In this document: positions 35,285 to 44,456 of the stretch, piece after piece
Numbering within the stretch: the stretch's first letter is position 1
Layout of the letters: each line of letters opens with the position of its first letter
NCBI RefSeq assembly: GCF_041197575.1
Contig: NZ_JBDKXB010000001.1
Coordinates: forward strand, 186,001 to 250,000
Reading direction: 5' to 3'
Length of the DNA: 64,000 bases
From: Thioalkalicoccus limnaeus
GTDB lineage: Bacteria > Pseudomonadota > Gammaproteobacteria > Chromatiales > Chromatiaceae
Made by a program: the position numbers and the translations under genes
The notes under the pieces: model-generated
The model's input: the letters and a program-made list of their open reading frames with translations, nothing else
Told to the model about the DNA's origin: nothing
Databases searched by the model: none

Positions 35285-36057
35285 ACGACAGAGATGATGC
35301 GACCGATACGGGACGGCGCCGCTTCCTCGGCGCGGCGACCGGTGTCGCGGCGGCCGTCTTGGCCCCCGGGGTTTTCTTGTATACCTCGGCAACGGCGACA
35401 CCCCGGTCCGAGGCGGTCACCAGCGCGACCCGCTGGGGCATGTTGATCGATACCGCGAAATGTGCCGATGGTTGCTCCGCCTGTGTCGATGCATGTGATC
35501 GGGAGAACGGCTTGACCTTCCAGCCGCAGCCCGAGGGCGCGGATGATACCCGTTGGGCCAACCAGCAAGCCGTCTGGATCCGCAAGGTTCGTTTGCAGGA
35601 CGACCTGACCGGCCGTATCACGAATGTGCCGATGCTCTGTCAGCATTGCGAACATCCGCCGTGCGTCGATGTCTGCCCAACCGGCGCCTCGTTCAAGCGG
35701 GCCGATGGTGTCGTGCTGGTCGATCGGCATACCTGCATCGGTTGCCGCTACTGCATGATGGCTTGCCCCTACAAGGCCCGGTCCTTCATCCATGCGAAAG
35801 TCGAGCATCAATTGACCAGGGCACCGCGTGGCAAGGGTTGTGTCGAGAGCTGCACCTTCTGCGTCCATCGGCTCGACCACGGCGACATCTCGACCGCGTG
35901 CGCCGACGCCTGTGCCGCAGAGGGTCACCAGGCCATCGTCTTCGGCGACCTTAGGGACCCTGACAGTGACTTGAACAAGGCACTGCGGGCGCAGCCGAAT
36001 CGCCAGATCCGCGAGGATCTGAAGCTCAATACCGGTGTGCGCTACGCAGGCATCTAA
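35281..36057 (+). CDS. dsrO: DsrO, periplasmic ferredoxin-like subunit of DsrMKJOP
   Basis: DsrO is a Tat-exported iron-sulfur subunit. The 258-aa protein has a twin-arginine signal (GRRRFLGAATGVAAAVLAPG). Four cysteine clusters follow: CADGCSACVDACDRE, CQHCEHPPCVDVCPTGA, CIGCRYCMMACPYKAR and CVESCTFCVHR with a downstream CADACAAEGH. This is the NrfC/DmsB-like pattern. It overlaps dsrJ by 4 nt and forms a pair with the NrfD-type DsrP. Confidence 0.96.
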   Translation: MNDRDDATDTGRRRFLGAATGVAAAVLAPGVFLYTSATATPRSEAVTSATRWGMLIDTAKCADGCSACVDACDRENGLTFQPQPEGADDTRWANQQAVWIRKVRLQDDLTGRITNVPMLCQHCEHPPCVDVCPTGASFKRADGVVLVDRHTCIGCRYCMMACPYKARSFIHAKVEHQLTRAPRGKGCVESCTFCVHRLDHGDISTACADACAAEGHQAIVFGDLRDPDSDLNKALRAQPNRQIREDLKLNTGVRYAGI

Positions 36058-36081
36058 TCCGGACGGGATCCGCACGACCTC

Positions 36082-37311
36082 ATGAAACGAATCATCTACC
36101 GCGAATGGCGGATCGAGCCTGGCCGCTACTGGGGATTGCTCGCGATCCTGTCGTCGGTCGTGGCCATTGGAGGACTGGCCGCCCTCTACACCTTCCAGCA
36201 GGGTCATTGGATCACCGGCATGACCAACTCGGTGGTCTGGGCCACCCCTCACGTCTTCGCCGTCTTCTTGATCATCGCTGCTTCCGGTGCGCTCAACCTG
36301 GCCACGATCGGCACCGTTTTCGGTAAAGGCGCCTACAAGCCGCTCGGGCGCTTGTCCGGTCTGTTGGCGGTCGCGCTGCTGATGGGCGGCTTGTTGGTCC
36401 TGGTGTTGGATCTTGGTCGCCCGGATCGGTTGATCGTCGCGATGACCCACTACAACTTTCGGTCGATTTTCGCGTGGAACATCTTCCTCTACACCGGTTT
36501 TCTGATTCTCGTCATCGCCTACCTTTGGACAATGGCGGAACGCAAAGGAAACCGATACATGAAGCCGGTCGGAGTCTTCGCGATGTTTTGGCGTCTGGCC
36601 TTGACGACCGGCACGGGCTCGATCTTCGGTTTCCTCGTGGCCCGTGATGCCTACGAGACCGCGATTCTCGCGCCGATGTTCGTGATCATGTCCTTCGCGT
36701 ACGGTCTTGCGATCTTCCTGCTCGTCCTGATGTTCACGTTTCGCGAAGAGGGCCGTCCGATCGGCGGCACGATCATGCGGCGGCTCTCGTCTCTGCTCGG
36801 GCTGTTCGTCGCGGCGATCCTCTATTTCACGTTGGTTTATCACCTGACCAAGGTCTACGGCGCGCAGCATTACGGACTGGTGTCCTGGATCCTCCGCGAT
36901 GGCGGCGCCTACACGGCCTTCTTCTGGTTCGGTTGGGTCTTGGTGGGCGGTTTGATGCCGCTTGGCATCCTGTTCCATCCGACCCTCGCCGGCGATCGCC
37001 GTTGGATCGCGGCCGCCTGCGGCTTGGTGGTCACCGGCGGGCTCTCGGCGATGGTCGTGATCATCATCGGTAGCCAGGCTTATCCGATGCCGATGTTTCC
37101 GGGACACACGATCCTGGAATCCGGCTTCTTCGATGGCGTGGGCGGTGCCGCCGCGAGCTATCGCCCGGCGGTTTCCGAGATTCTGCTGGGGGTTGGCGGC
37201 GTCGCTGTCGCGTTGCTGATCACCGCGGTCGGTGTGCGGGTCTTGCAGTTCCTGCCCGAGTCCTTGGCCGACGAGATCGTGGACCCGCATGTCCAGACCG
37301 CCCGCGCGTGA
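36082..37311 (+). CDS. dsrP: DsrP, NrfD-family membrane subunit of DsrMKJOP
   Basis: DsrP is a quinone-interacting membrane protein of the NrfD/PsrC type. The 409-aa product shows about ten hydrophobic helices. It has typical segments such as GVFAMFWRLALTTGTGSIFG, RPDRLIVAMTHYNFRSIFAW and the C-terminal half with AYPMPMFPGHTILESGFFDG. It begins 24 nt after dsrO and would link periplasmic DsrO/DsrJ with the quinone pool. Confidence 0.95.
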   Translation: MKRIIYREWRIEPGRYWGLLAILSSVVAIGGLAALYTFQQGHWITGMTNSVVWATPHVFAVFLIIAASGALNLATIGTVFGKGAYKPLGRLSGLLAVALLMGGLLVLVLDLGRPDRLIVAMTHYNFRSIFAWNIFLYTGFLILVIAYLWTMAERKGNRYMKPVGVFAMFWRLALTTGTGSIFGFLVARDAYETAILAPMFVIMSFAYGLAIFLLVLMFTFREEGRPIGGTIMRRLSSLLGLFVAAILYFTLVYHLTKVYGAQHYGLVSWILRDGGAYTAFFWFGWVLVGGLMPLGILFHPTLAGDRRWIAAACGLVVTGGLSAMVVIIIGSQAYPMPMFPGHTILESGFFDGVGGAAASYRPAVSEILLGVGGVAVALLITAVGVRVLQFLPESLADEIVDPHVQTARA

Positions 37312-37380
37312 CGCCGTCGTCCGCGTCGTGTTCGGTCGGCCTGGGGTCCGTCTGGTCGTCTCGGTTGTGATCGCGATCCC

Positions 37381-38766
37381 ATGACGTGTCTTTATATCGC
37401 GGCAACGCAGAAGTCTTCCGGTAAGACGACAGTGACGATCGGGCTGTGCCGGGAACTGATCCGGCGTGGCCTGTCGGTTCAGCCCTTCAAGAAGGGGCCG
37501 GATTATATCGATCCGCTCTGGCTCGGTCGGGCCACTACCCGGACCTGCTTCAATCTCGACTTTCACACGATGGCCAGGGACGAAATCCAGGCCCTGTTCG
37601 CACGGGAACAGCGGTGTGCGAACCTTTCTGTCATCGAGGGCAATGTCGGCCTGTTCGATGATATCGACATCGCCGGATCCACCAGCAACGCCGAGATGGC
37701 CAAGCTGCTGCGGGCGCCGGTGCTGCTGGTCATCGATTGTCATGGGATGGCGCGGGGCATCGCCCCGTTGCTGCTCGGTTATCGGTCCTTCGATCCGGAT
37801 CTTCGTCTCGCCGGAGTCCTGCTGAACAAGGTCGGTGGTACCCGCCATGAAACGAACCTGCGCCGGGTTGTCGAGCATTACACGGACCTGCCCGTGGTTG
37901 GCGCGATCCATCGGTCGGCCGAGATACAGATCACCGAGCGGCACCTGGGTCTGATTCCGAGTAACGAGTTCGAGCAGGCGGAGTCGCAGATCGAGTCGAT
38001 TCGACAGGCGGTGATGGCGCAGGTCGATCTGGATCGAGTCTTGGCCATCGCCGCCGAGGGTGGTCGGCCGTACGGCGACCAAATGACGCTTCAGGACGAG
38101 CCGGCCCGCGTCGCGGGGCGCTTTGCCGGAGTGCGCCTGGGGATCGCGCGCGATGAGGTCTTCGGTTTCTACTATCCGGATGACCTGTTGGCGCTCGAAC
38201 GGGCCGGGGCCGAACTGATCCCATTCAGTCCTCTTCACGATGGCGCCTTGCCGCCTGTCGACGGGCTCTTCATCGGCGGTGGGTTTCCCGAATGCCGCAT
38301 GGCGGAGCTGGAGGGCAACCACATGATGCGTCAAGCGGTAGCGGATTTCGTCGCTGACGGGCGCCCCGTCTATGCCGAATGTGGCGGGCTGATGTACCTG
38401 TCACGTCGCATCGAGTGGGGCGACCAGAAGCGCTCCATGTGCGGAGCCCTGCAGGCCGATGTGCGCATGCATCCGCGCCCCCAGGGGCGTGGCTATGTTC
38501 GATTGCTAGAAACGGCGGCCTTCCCGTGGCCGAGATCATCGAGCGAGCAACCGTGGCCCGAGATCCGTGCCCACGAGTTTCATCATTCCGCGATCGTCGC
38601 CCCCGATCCGGCCTGGCGCTACGGGTATCGGGTCTTGCGCGGAGCTGGGATCGATGGGCGCCACGACGGTGTCGTTCACAAGGGTCTGTTGGCCTCGTAC
38701 AGCCACCTGCGCGATGTTGGCGGGACCCGCTGGACCGAGCGCTTTCTGGCTCACGTCGCCGGCTAG
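37381..38766 (+). CDS. dsrN: DsrN, CbiA-like sirohaem amidase
   Basis: DsrN is homologous to cobyrinic acid a,c-diamide synthase and is thought to amidate the sirohaem of DsrAB with glutamine as nitrogen donor. The 461-aa protein has the N-terminal ATP-binding YIAATQKSSGKTTVTIGLCR and FKKGPDYIDPLWLGRAT. In the C-terminal glutamine amidotransferase domain the nucleophile is in YAECGGLMYLSRRIEW and the histidine in AHEFHHSAIV. It is 69 nt after dsrP. Without other cobalamin genes nearby, the dsr role is the best reading. Confidence 0.95.
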   Translation: MTCLYIAATQKSSGKTTVTIGLCRELIRRGLSVQPFKKGPDYIDPLWLGRATTRTCFNLDFHTMARDEIQALFAREQRCANLSVIEGNVGLFDDIDIAGSTSNAEMAKLLRAPVLLVIDCHGMARGIAPLLLGYRSFDPDLRLAGVLLNKVGGTRHETNLRRVVEHYTDLPVVGAIHRSAEIQITERHLGLIPSNEFEQAESQIESIRQAVMAQVDLDRVLAIAAEGGRPYGDQMTLQDEPARVAGRFAGVRLGIARDEVFGFYYPDDLLALERAGAELIPFSPLHDGALPPVDGLFIGGGFPECRMAELEGNHMMRQAVADFVADGRPVYAECGGLMYLSRRIEWGDQKRSMCGALQADVRMHPRPQGRGYVRLLETAAFPWPRSSSEQPWPEIRAHEFHHSAIVAPDPAWRYGYRVLRGAGIDGRHDGVVHKGLLASYSHLRDVGGTRWTERFLAHVAG

Positions 38767-38781
38767 CGGACCGGATGCGAT

Positions 38782-38797
38782 GCGCCCTATCGGGCGC
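38782..38797 (+). repeat. Hairpin between dsrN and dsrR
   Basis: GCGCCC (38782-38787) and GGGCGC (38792-38797) form a perfect 6-bp GC stem with a TATC loop, 15 nt after the dsrN stop. No T-tract follows. It may mark a processing or partial termination point before dsrR, which is 202 nt from dsrN. Confidence 0.45.
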
Positions 38798-38968
38798 TGG
38801 TGGCCTTCGGGCACTGGCTGATCCGGGTTACACTGTGCTTACGGTCCCGGGTCGGCATTGGTATTGTCGGCCGCGGCCTGGCCCCTCCCCGAGCGACGAC
38901 GGGCGCCGGGCTCGGCCGTTTCTTGGGACCGCTGAGGTCGAGCAACACCGAAAGAGAGGCGACCAGGC

Positions 38969-39283
38969 ATGTTCAAGGTCACGGCAGCCGCCGCAGAACA
39001 GGTATTGAAGGCCGCGAAGCAGGGAGGTACCGAGGGCTTGTCACTGAGGCTGGCGGCAGCGCGGCAGGCCGACGGTTCGATCGATTATCGGATGGGTTTC
39101 GACGATGCCAGCGAAGAGGATATCCGGTTCACCGCCGATGGTGTGGATATCGTGATCGCGCCGGAGTTCATCCCTTTGCTCGAACAGGCGACATTGGACT
39201 ATGTCGAGATAGAATCGGGTCAACATCATTTCATCTTCCTGAACCCCCTCGATGCGAGCTATGTCCCGCCACGAAGCGACTAG
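38969..39283 (+). CDS. dsrR: DsrR, cysteine-less A-type iron-sulfur carrier homologue
   Basis: DsrR is a small cytoplasmic protein of the IscA/ErpA fold that supports dsr gene expression in A. vinosum. The 104-aa sequence begins MFKVTAAAAEQVLKAAKQGG and contains FDDASEEDIRFTADGVDIVI and DYVEIESGQHHFIFLNPLD. The three cysteines that bind cluster in IscA are absent, which is characteristic of DsrR. An AAAGAGAGGCGA site precedes ATG 38969. In A. vinosum dsrS would follow; here the next gene is mutL. Confidence 0.93.
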   Translation: MFKVTAAAAEQVLKAAKQGGTEGLSLRLAAARQADGSIDYRMGFDDASEEDIRFTADGVDIVIAPEFIPLLEQATLDYVEIESGQHHFIFLNPLDASYVPPRSD

Positions 39284-39395
39284 ACCGCGGGACCATCCGT
39301 CGATCCCTCCCGGGCCGCGCATTTCCGCGGTAAGTCACCCGGGCCTGGATGAGGCGCGCTCGGCGATGGGGCCTGGCTTGTTCGGGTAGCCGGCC

Positions 39396-41231
39396 GTGCT
39401 CAAGCCGATTCGTCTGTTGCCGTCCCAGCTCATCGATCAGATCGCCGCCGGCGAGGTGGTCGAGCGCCCCGCGTCCGTTGCGAAGGAACTGATCGAAAAC
39501 AGCTTGGATGCGGGCGCCGGCCGGATCGACATCGACGTGGAACAAGGAGGTATCAAGAGGTTGCGGGTTCGTGACGACGGGCACGGCATCCCTGCCGCCG
39601 AGCTGAGCTTGGCCTTGTCACGTCATGCGACCAGCAAGATCGTCGAGTTGTCCGACCTGGAGGGTGTCGCCAGTCTCGGGTTTCGAGGCGAGGCGCTGCC
39701 GAGCATCGCGTCCGTCTCGCGTTTGACGCTGACGTCGCGGGTCCGTGGTGCCGATTTGGCCTGGCAGGTGCAGAACGATGGCGCCGCCGATTTCGACCAG
39801 CCGAGACCGGTGGCGCATCCCGACGGGACCACGGTCGAGATCCGGGATCTCTTCTTCAATGTGCCGGCCCGGCGCAAGTTTCTGCGTACCGCCAAGACCG
39901 AGCTGGGCCACCTCGAGCAGGTCGCCCGATGTTTTGCATTGGCGCAGCCGGGGATCGCGCTGAGTCTGACGCATCAGGGCCGGGTCCTGTTCGATCTGCC
40001 GGCTGCGACAGATGCCGCGGCGATCAGGCAAAGGTTGGCCGACCTGCTCGGTTCGGGTTTCGTGGAGCAGGCCCTCGAGATCGATGAGCAGGCCGGAGAC
40101 TTGTCTCTGCGCGGCTGGGTTGTGCGCCCGGCCTTCTCCCGGAGTCAAGGGGATCGGCAATTCTTCTTCGTCAACGGTCGTTTGGTGCGTGACCGGTTGG
40201 TGGCCCACGCCGTTCGCCAGGCCTTCAAGGATGTGCTGCACCATGGACGTCATCCGGCCTATCTGCTGCACCTCGCGATTCCGCCAGCATGGGTCGATGT
40301 CAATGTTCATCCAGCGAAACAGGAGGTCCGGTTTCGCGACGGGCGCCAGGTTCATGACTTTCTGAATCGGGCCTTGAGTCGGCGTCTTGCCGAAGGTGCG
40401 GCGCTCGGCATGGGAGCGCCAACGCTTGTCGGTGACGCTGAGCGGTCGCAACTAGGGGTGCCAAGCCTCGCGCTTCAGGCGCAGGAGGCTTGGCACCAGG
40501 CGGTGATGCCGCTGCGCATTCGGGATCGTCGCAGCGACTACCGGTTCAGCGATCTGGTGCAAGGTCCTGAGGCGCCGACCGCGGCGTCGGGTCCGGTGGA
40601 ACGGACCGATGCCGGCGATGAAGGCATGCCTGATACGACGGCCGAGATGCCGCCGCTCGGGCTCGCAATCGCCCAGCTCCATGGTACCTATGTGCTGGCC
40701 CAGGCGGCCGATGGCTTGATCATCGTCGATATGCATGCGGCCCATGAACGCATCGGCTACGAGCGGCTGAAGTCGGCCTGGGCCACGGGTCGACTGACGA
40801 GTCAGCCGCTGCTGGTGCCGATCTCGGTTGCGGTCGACCCGAGTGCCGTGGCACTGGTCGAGTCCCAGCGTCTGCTCCTCGAGGACCTCGGGTTGGTCGT
40901 CGATCCCCTCGGCCGCGATCGGCTTGCCGTTCGGGCGATCCCGGCACTGCTGCGCGGGGCCGATGTCGGGCATCTCGTCCAGGATCTGCTCGCGGATCTG
41001 GCGGCTCATGGGGATCCTGGCCGTGTTCGCGACGAGATCCATCGCGTGCTGGCGACGATGGCCTGTCACCGAGCGGTCCGGGCCAACCGGCGGCTGACCC
41101 TGATCGAGATGAACGCCCTGCTGCGCGACATGGAGCGGACGGAGCGTTCAGACCAGTGCAATCACGGCCGACCGACCTGGATCAAACTGAGCCAGGCCGA
41201 TCTCGATCGACTCTTTGCCCGTGGCCGATGA
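39396..41231 (+). CDS. mutL: DNA mismatch repair protein MutL
   Basis: MutL couples mismatch recognition by MutS to strand incision. The 611-aa protein has the GHKL ATPase motifs [36 protein letters not shown] and [20 protein letters not shown] in the first 110 residues. The C-terminal dimerisation domain contains [19 protein letters not shown]. This fits the D-x-H-A-x2-E-x4-E endonuclease motif found in MutL of bacteria without MutH, such as Pseudomonas. The start is GTG 39396 ([20 protein letters not shown]). It begins the conserved mutL-miaA-hfq-hflX-hflKC order. Confidence 0.95.
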   Translation: MLKPIRLLPSQLIDQIAAGEVVERPASVAKELIENSLDAGAGRIDIDVEQGGIKRLRVRDDGHGIPAAELSLALSRHATSKIVELSDLEGVASLGFRGEALPSIASVSRLTLTSRVRGADLAWQVQNDGAADFDQPRPVAHPDGTTVEIRDLFFNVPARRKFLRTAKTELGHLEQVARCFALAQPGIALSLTHQGRVLFDLPAATDAAAIRQRLADLLGSGFVEQALEIDEQAGDLSLRGWVVRPAFSRSQGDRQFFFVNGRLVRDRLVAHAVRQAFKDVLHHGRHPAYLLHLAIPPAWVDVNVHPAKQEVRFRDGRQVHDFLNRALSRRLAEGAALGMGAPTLVGDAERSQLGVPSLALQAQEAWHQAVMPLRIRDRRSDYRFSDLVQGPEAPTAASGPVERTDAGDEGMPDTTAEMPPLGLAIAQLHGTYVLAQAADGLIIVDMHAAHERIGYERLKSAWATGRLTSQPLLVPISVAVDPSAVALVESQRLLLEDLGLVVDPLGRDRLAVRAIPALLRGADVGHLVQDLLADLAAHGDPGRVRDEIHRVLATMACHRAVRANRRLTLIEMNALLRDMERTERSDQCNHGRPTWIKLSQADLDRLFARGR

Positions 41232-41259
41232 ACGCGGCGAAACACCAGGTAGAGTAGGC

Positions 41260-42252
41260 GTGCGCGTGTCCAAAGCGGCCGCGTCACACCGTCACGCGGC
41301 GCCCGATCCCGCGGACCGGCCACTGGCGATCCTGCTGATGGGGCCGACAGCCGCACGCAAGACCGATCTGGCGGTGGAGCTCGCTTCGCGGTTGCCATGC
41401 GATATCGTCAGCGTCGATTCGGCGATGATCTACCGCGGGATGGACATTGGTACGGCGAAGCCCGGGCCGGCGATCCTTGCACGTGCGCCGCACCGCCTGA
41501 TCGACATCGCAGACCCGGCGGAGCGCTATTCTGTTGCCCGGTTCCGTTCGCAGGCCCTGGCCGAGATGGCAGCGATCGCGGCCACCAGACGGATCCCGCT
41601 GCTGGTCGGCGGTACCATGCTGTACTTTCGAGCGCTGCAACAGGGTCTGTCGAGGCTCCCGGAGGCCGATCCGGGGGTTCGGGCCGGGCTCGATCAGCAG
41701 GCTCGGCTCATCGGTTGGGACGCGATGCACCGGCGTCTCGTCGCGCTCGATCCGGTCACCGCGGCACGGATCCACCCGAACGATCCGCAACGGATCCAGC
41801 GTGCCCTGGAGGTTCAGATCCTCACCGGGCGACCGATGAGCGAGCTGCTGGCCGCAGACAGAGCGGCGAACGTGTTACCTTATCGGCTGCTGAAATTGGT
41901 GCGGGCGCCGTCGGATCGGGTGGAGCTGCACGCGCGGATCGCACAGCGTTTCCAGCGAATGCTCGATGCCGGGTTCGTCGCGGAGGTCGAGAACTTGTTG
42001 GCCCGCGGGGATCTGTCGCCGGATCTGCCGTCCATGCGCTGTGTCGGTTATCGCCAGATGTTGAAATACTTGGCTGGCGAATATAGCTTCGGGACGATGG
42101 TCGAGCACAGCATCGCTGCGACCAGGCAGCTCGCCCGGCGTCAGTTGACCTGGTTGCGGGCTGAACCGGCTTGTCACTGGCTCAGCGACGAGGATCCCGT
42201 TTCGTCGGCCGTTGCCTTGATTGCCGGTTCCGGGGCGGTGCTGGCCGAATAG
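41260..42252 (+). CDS. miaA: tRNA dimethylallyltransferase with an atypical P-loop
   Basis: MiaA adds a dimethylallyl group to A37 of tRNAs reading UNN codons. The protein of about 330 aa has [56 protein letters not shown] and [20 protein letters not shown], all as expected. The P-loop reads GPTAARKT, whereas MiaA normally has GPTASGKT. The invariant glycine before Lys is Arg (CGC), one base from GGC. Either the enzyme is impaired or the base is a sequencing error. Start is uncertain: GTG 41260 is chosen, with GTG 41266 and GTG 41221 possible. It follows mutL by 28 nt. Confidence 0.92.
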   Translation: MRVSKAAASHRHAAPDPADRPLAILLMGPTAARKTDLAVELASRLPCDIVSVDSAMIYRGMDIGTAKPGPAILARAPHRLIDIADPAERYSVARFRSQALAEMAAIAATRRIPLLVGGTMLYFRALQQGLSRLPEADPGVRAGLDQQARLIGWDAMHRRLVALDPVTAARIHPNDPQRIQRALEVQILTGRPMSELLAADRAANVLPYRLLKLVRAPSDRVELHARIAQRFQRMLDAGFVAEVENLLARGDLSPDLPSMRCVGYRQMLKYLAGEYSFGTMVEHSIAATRQLARRQLTWLRAEPACHWLSDEDPVSSAVALIAGSGAVLAE

Positions 42253-42338
42253 CCGCTTGATTGCTCGATTCGCGTCGGTGAACGAATTCAGTGGCGGACT
42301 CTCACAACGAAGGTCGTACAACAACAAGGAGTCATTTC

Positions 42339-42593
42339 ATGTCCAAGGGTCAAAGCCTGCAGGACCCATTTCTCAATGCGCTGCGAAAGGAAAGGGTCCC
42401 GGTATCGATATTTCTCGTGAATGGAATCAAACTTCAGGGTCAGATCGAATCCTTCGATCAGTTCGTCGTCCTTTTGAAGAACAACGTCAGTCAGATGATC
42501 TACAAGCACGCCATCTCGACGGTCGTTCCGGCGCGTAACGTCAAACTGCCGTCAGCGCCGGAGGGCCATGTACCGGAACCAGGCAACCATTAG
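42339..42593 (+). CDS. hfq: RNA chaperone Hfq
   Basis: Hfq is a hexameric Sm-like protein that pairs small RNAs with mRNAs. The 84-aa product [20 protein letters not shown] contains Sm1 ([20 protein letters not shown] with FVVLLKN) and Sm2 ([17 protein letters not shown]). ATG 42339 with AAGGAG upstream is preferred to the longer frame from 42291. It sits between miaA and hflX as in most Gammaproteobacteria. Confidence 0.97.
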   Translation: MSKGQSLQDPFLNALRKERVPVSIFLVNGIKLQGQIESFDQFVVLLKNNVSQMIYKHAISTVVPARNVKLPSAPEGHVPEPGNH

Positions 42594-42680
42594 CGCCAAC
42601 AATCAGGAGGCGATCCGGCGTCGTAGTGCCCGCACGCGATCCGGTTGGGCAGGTGTGGATGATTGCCGTTAGGACAGACG

Positions 42681-43997
42681 ATGTTTGACCGTCCCGCCAG
42701 TGGGGAACGGGCCGTCCTCGTTCAGATCGATCTCGAAGGGCCGTTGGCTGGTGGCGATCGCGAGGAGCTCGTGCAGCTCGCGATCGCCGCCGGGGCTGAG
42801 TGCGTCGGTCTGCTGGGTGGCTCCCGCGCCACGCCCGATGCGCGTTTCTTCATCGGCGCCGGCAAGGCGGACGAGCTCAAGGCTTTGGTGGCTGAGACCG
42901 AAGCCGACTTGGTCATCGTCAATCACTCGCTGACCCCGGCGCAACAGCGGAATCTCGAGCGGCTCCTCGAACGCCGCGTCGTCGATCGGACCGGACTCAT
43001 ACTCGATATCTTCGCCCAGCGCGCCCGCTCGTTCGAAGGCAAGCTCCAGGTCGAGTTGGCCCAGCTTCGCCATTTGGCGACCCGGTTGGTGCGCGGCTGG
43101 ACCCATCTCGAGCGCCAAAAGGGTGGCATCGGCCTGCGTGGGCCAGGCGAGACCCAGCTCGAGACCGACCGGCGGCTCCTCGACAAGCGTGTGGCAGGGT
43201 TACAGCGCCGCCTGCAGCGGATCGCCGTGCAGCGCGATCAGGGGCGGCGTGCGCGACGCAAGGCCGAGCTTCCGCTCGTTTCGCTGGTCGGCTACACCAA
43301 TGCCGGTAAATCGACGCTGTTCAACCGCCTGACCGATGCCGGTGTGTACCAGGCGAACCAGCTCTTCGCGACGCTCGATCCGACGTTGCGACGGCTGACG
43401 ATGCCATCCGGTCAGCCCTTGGTCCTCGCCGATACGGTGGGGTTCGTCGAGAACCTGCCTCACGAACTGGTCGCCGCCTTTCGGGCAACGCTCGAGGAGA
43501 CCCGGACCGCCGATCTGTTGTTGCATGTGATCGATGCCGCGGCGCCAGAGCGCGATCGCCAGATCGCCGATGTCGTCGCGGTCCTCGCACAAATCGGCGC
43601 CGATTGCCTTCCTCGATTGCAGGTTTTCAACAAGATCGATCTGACTCAGGATCCCGAGCCTCGGTTGGAGTGCGATTCGAGCGGACGACCGGTGCGGGTC
43701 TGGTTGTCGGCGCAGGAGGGCGCGGGGCTCGACCTGCTGCGGACAGCAATCGATCGATTGTGTGGCGGGGATGTCGTTCACCGGCGTATTCACTTGGCCC
43801 CGGGTCAGGGCCGCCTGCGGGCCTGGCTGTTCTCTCATGCCCGGGTCACCAGCGATGACCCAAGTTCAGACGGCGGCTGGGATGTCGAGGTCACGATTCC
43901 ACGGCTGGCCTTGCATCGGCTGCGCCATCAGGATCCAGAGGCCGCGGCGTCGCTCGATCGGACGTCGAACCACCCGCCTTCGGCGGTACGCCCCTAG
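42681..43997 (+). CDS. hflX: Ribosome-associated GTPase HflX
   Basis: HflX is a GTPase that binds and splits stalled ribosomes. The 438-aa protein has the N-terminal HflX domain (VGLLGGSRATPDARFFIGAG), the linker signature GGIGLRGPGETQLETDRRLL, the G1 motif GYTNAGKSTLFNRLT, DTVGFVENLPHELVAAF (G3) and FNKIDLT (G4). ATG 42681 follows AGGACAG. The longer frame from 42663 adds only MPLGQT. A 459-nt gap follows, longer than usual before hflK. Confidence 0.95.
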   Translation: MFDRPASGERAVLVQIDLEGPLAGGDREELVQLAIAAGAECVGLLGGSRATPDARFFIGAGKADELKALVAETEADLVIVNHSLTPAQQRNLERLLERRVVDRTGLILDIFAQRARSFEGKLQVELAQLRHLATRLVRGWTHLERQKGGIGLRGPGETQLETDRRLLDKRVAGLQRRLQRIAVQRDQGRRARRKAELPLVSLVGYTNAGKSTLFNRLTDAGVYQANQLFATLDPTLRRLTMPSGQPLVLADTVGFVENLPHELVAAFRATLEETRTADLLLHVIDAAAPERDRQIADVVAVLAQIGADCLPRLQVFNKIDLTQDPEPRLECDSSGRPVRVWLSAQEGAGLDLLRTAIDRLCGGDVVHRRIHLAPGQGRLRAWLFSHARVTSDDPSSDGGWDVEVTIPRLALHRLRHQDPEAAASLDRTSNHPPSAVRP

Positions 43998-44456
43998 GGA
44001 AGCGCCGAGCGAGTCAGCGCATCCCGCGAGGGGCGGGAACTCCGCCGCCTTCATCGCGATAAGCGACTGCAATACAAGGAAATCGGTTACCGCGCTCGCG
44101 ACTTCCGTGCCGAAGTTTGGCCAGGAGGGCCGATCGATCAGCGTCTCCTTCGTCGCTGTGGATGCCCGCTTCGGTCCGGCGTGCCACCCGGCGCGGGTTT
44201 GCCCTCGATCTCCGGTCCCCCTAGAATGACGACCCTACAGTGTGTTCCCGAGAACAGGCGCGATGCCTGTCCGGCTCCTCGCCTCGATATCCGACCGACG
44301 CGGCGGCACTTTTCCCGGTCCTCGGTTGTCTTGAGTCAGGAGCGCCCGTACTCGGGCATCGGCAAGAAGCGATGGCGGCACGCCCCCGGCAGCGGGGAAC
44401 AGCTACCTTGTCTCCAATAACGACCTTGATCGGTCACAGATTGCGGCGGAGTTACT
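43998..44456 (+). other. Intergenic region between hflX and hflK
   Basis: No gene with homology is seen on either strand in these 459 nt. In many relatives hflX and hflK nearly touch. A GGAG ribosome-binding site for hflK is at the right end. Short frames inside have no recognisable features. It may contain a separate hflKC promoter or remnants of a lost gene. Confidence 0.5.

Noticed and set aside
35239..38334. A 1,031-codon open frame on the minus strand opposite dsrO, dsrP and dsrN
   Set aside because: It is fully antisense to three genes with strong homology. Its translation has no recognisable domain and is rich in Arg, His, Gln and Gly, as expected for the complementary frame of GC-rich coding DNA.
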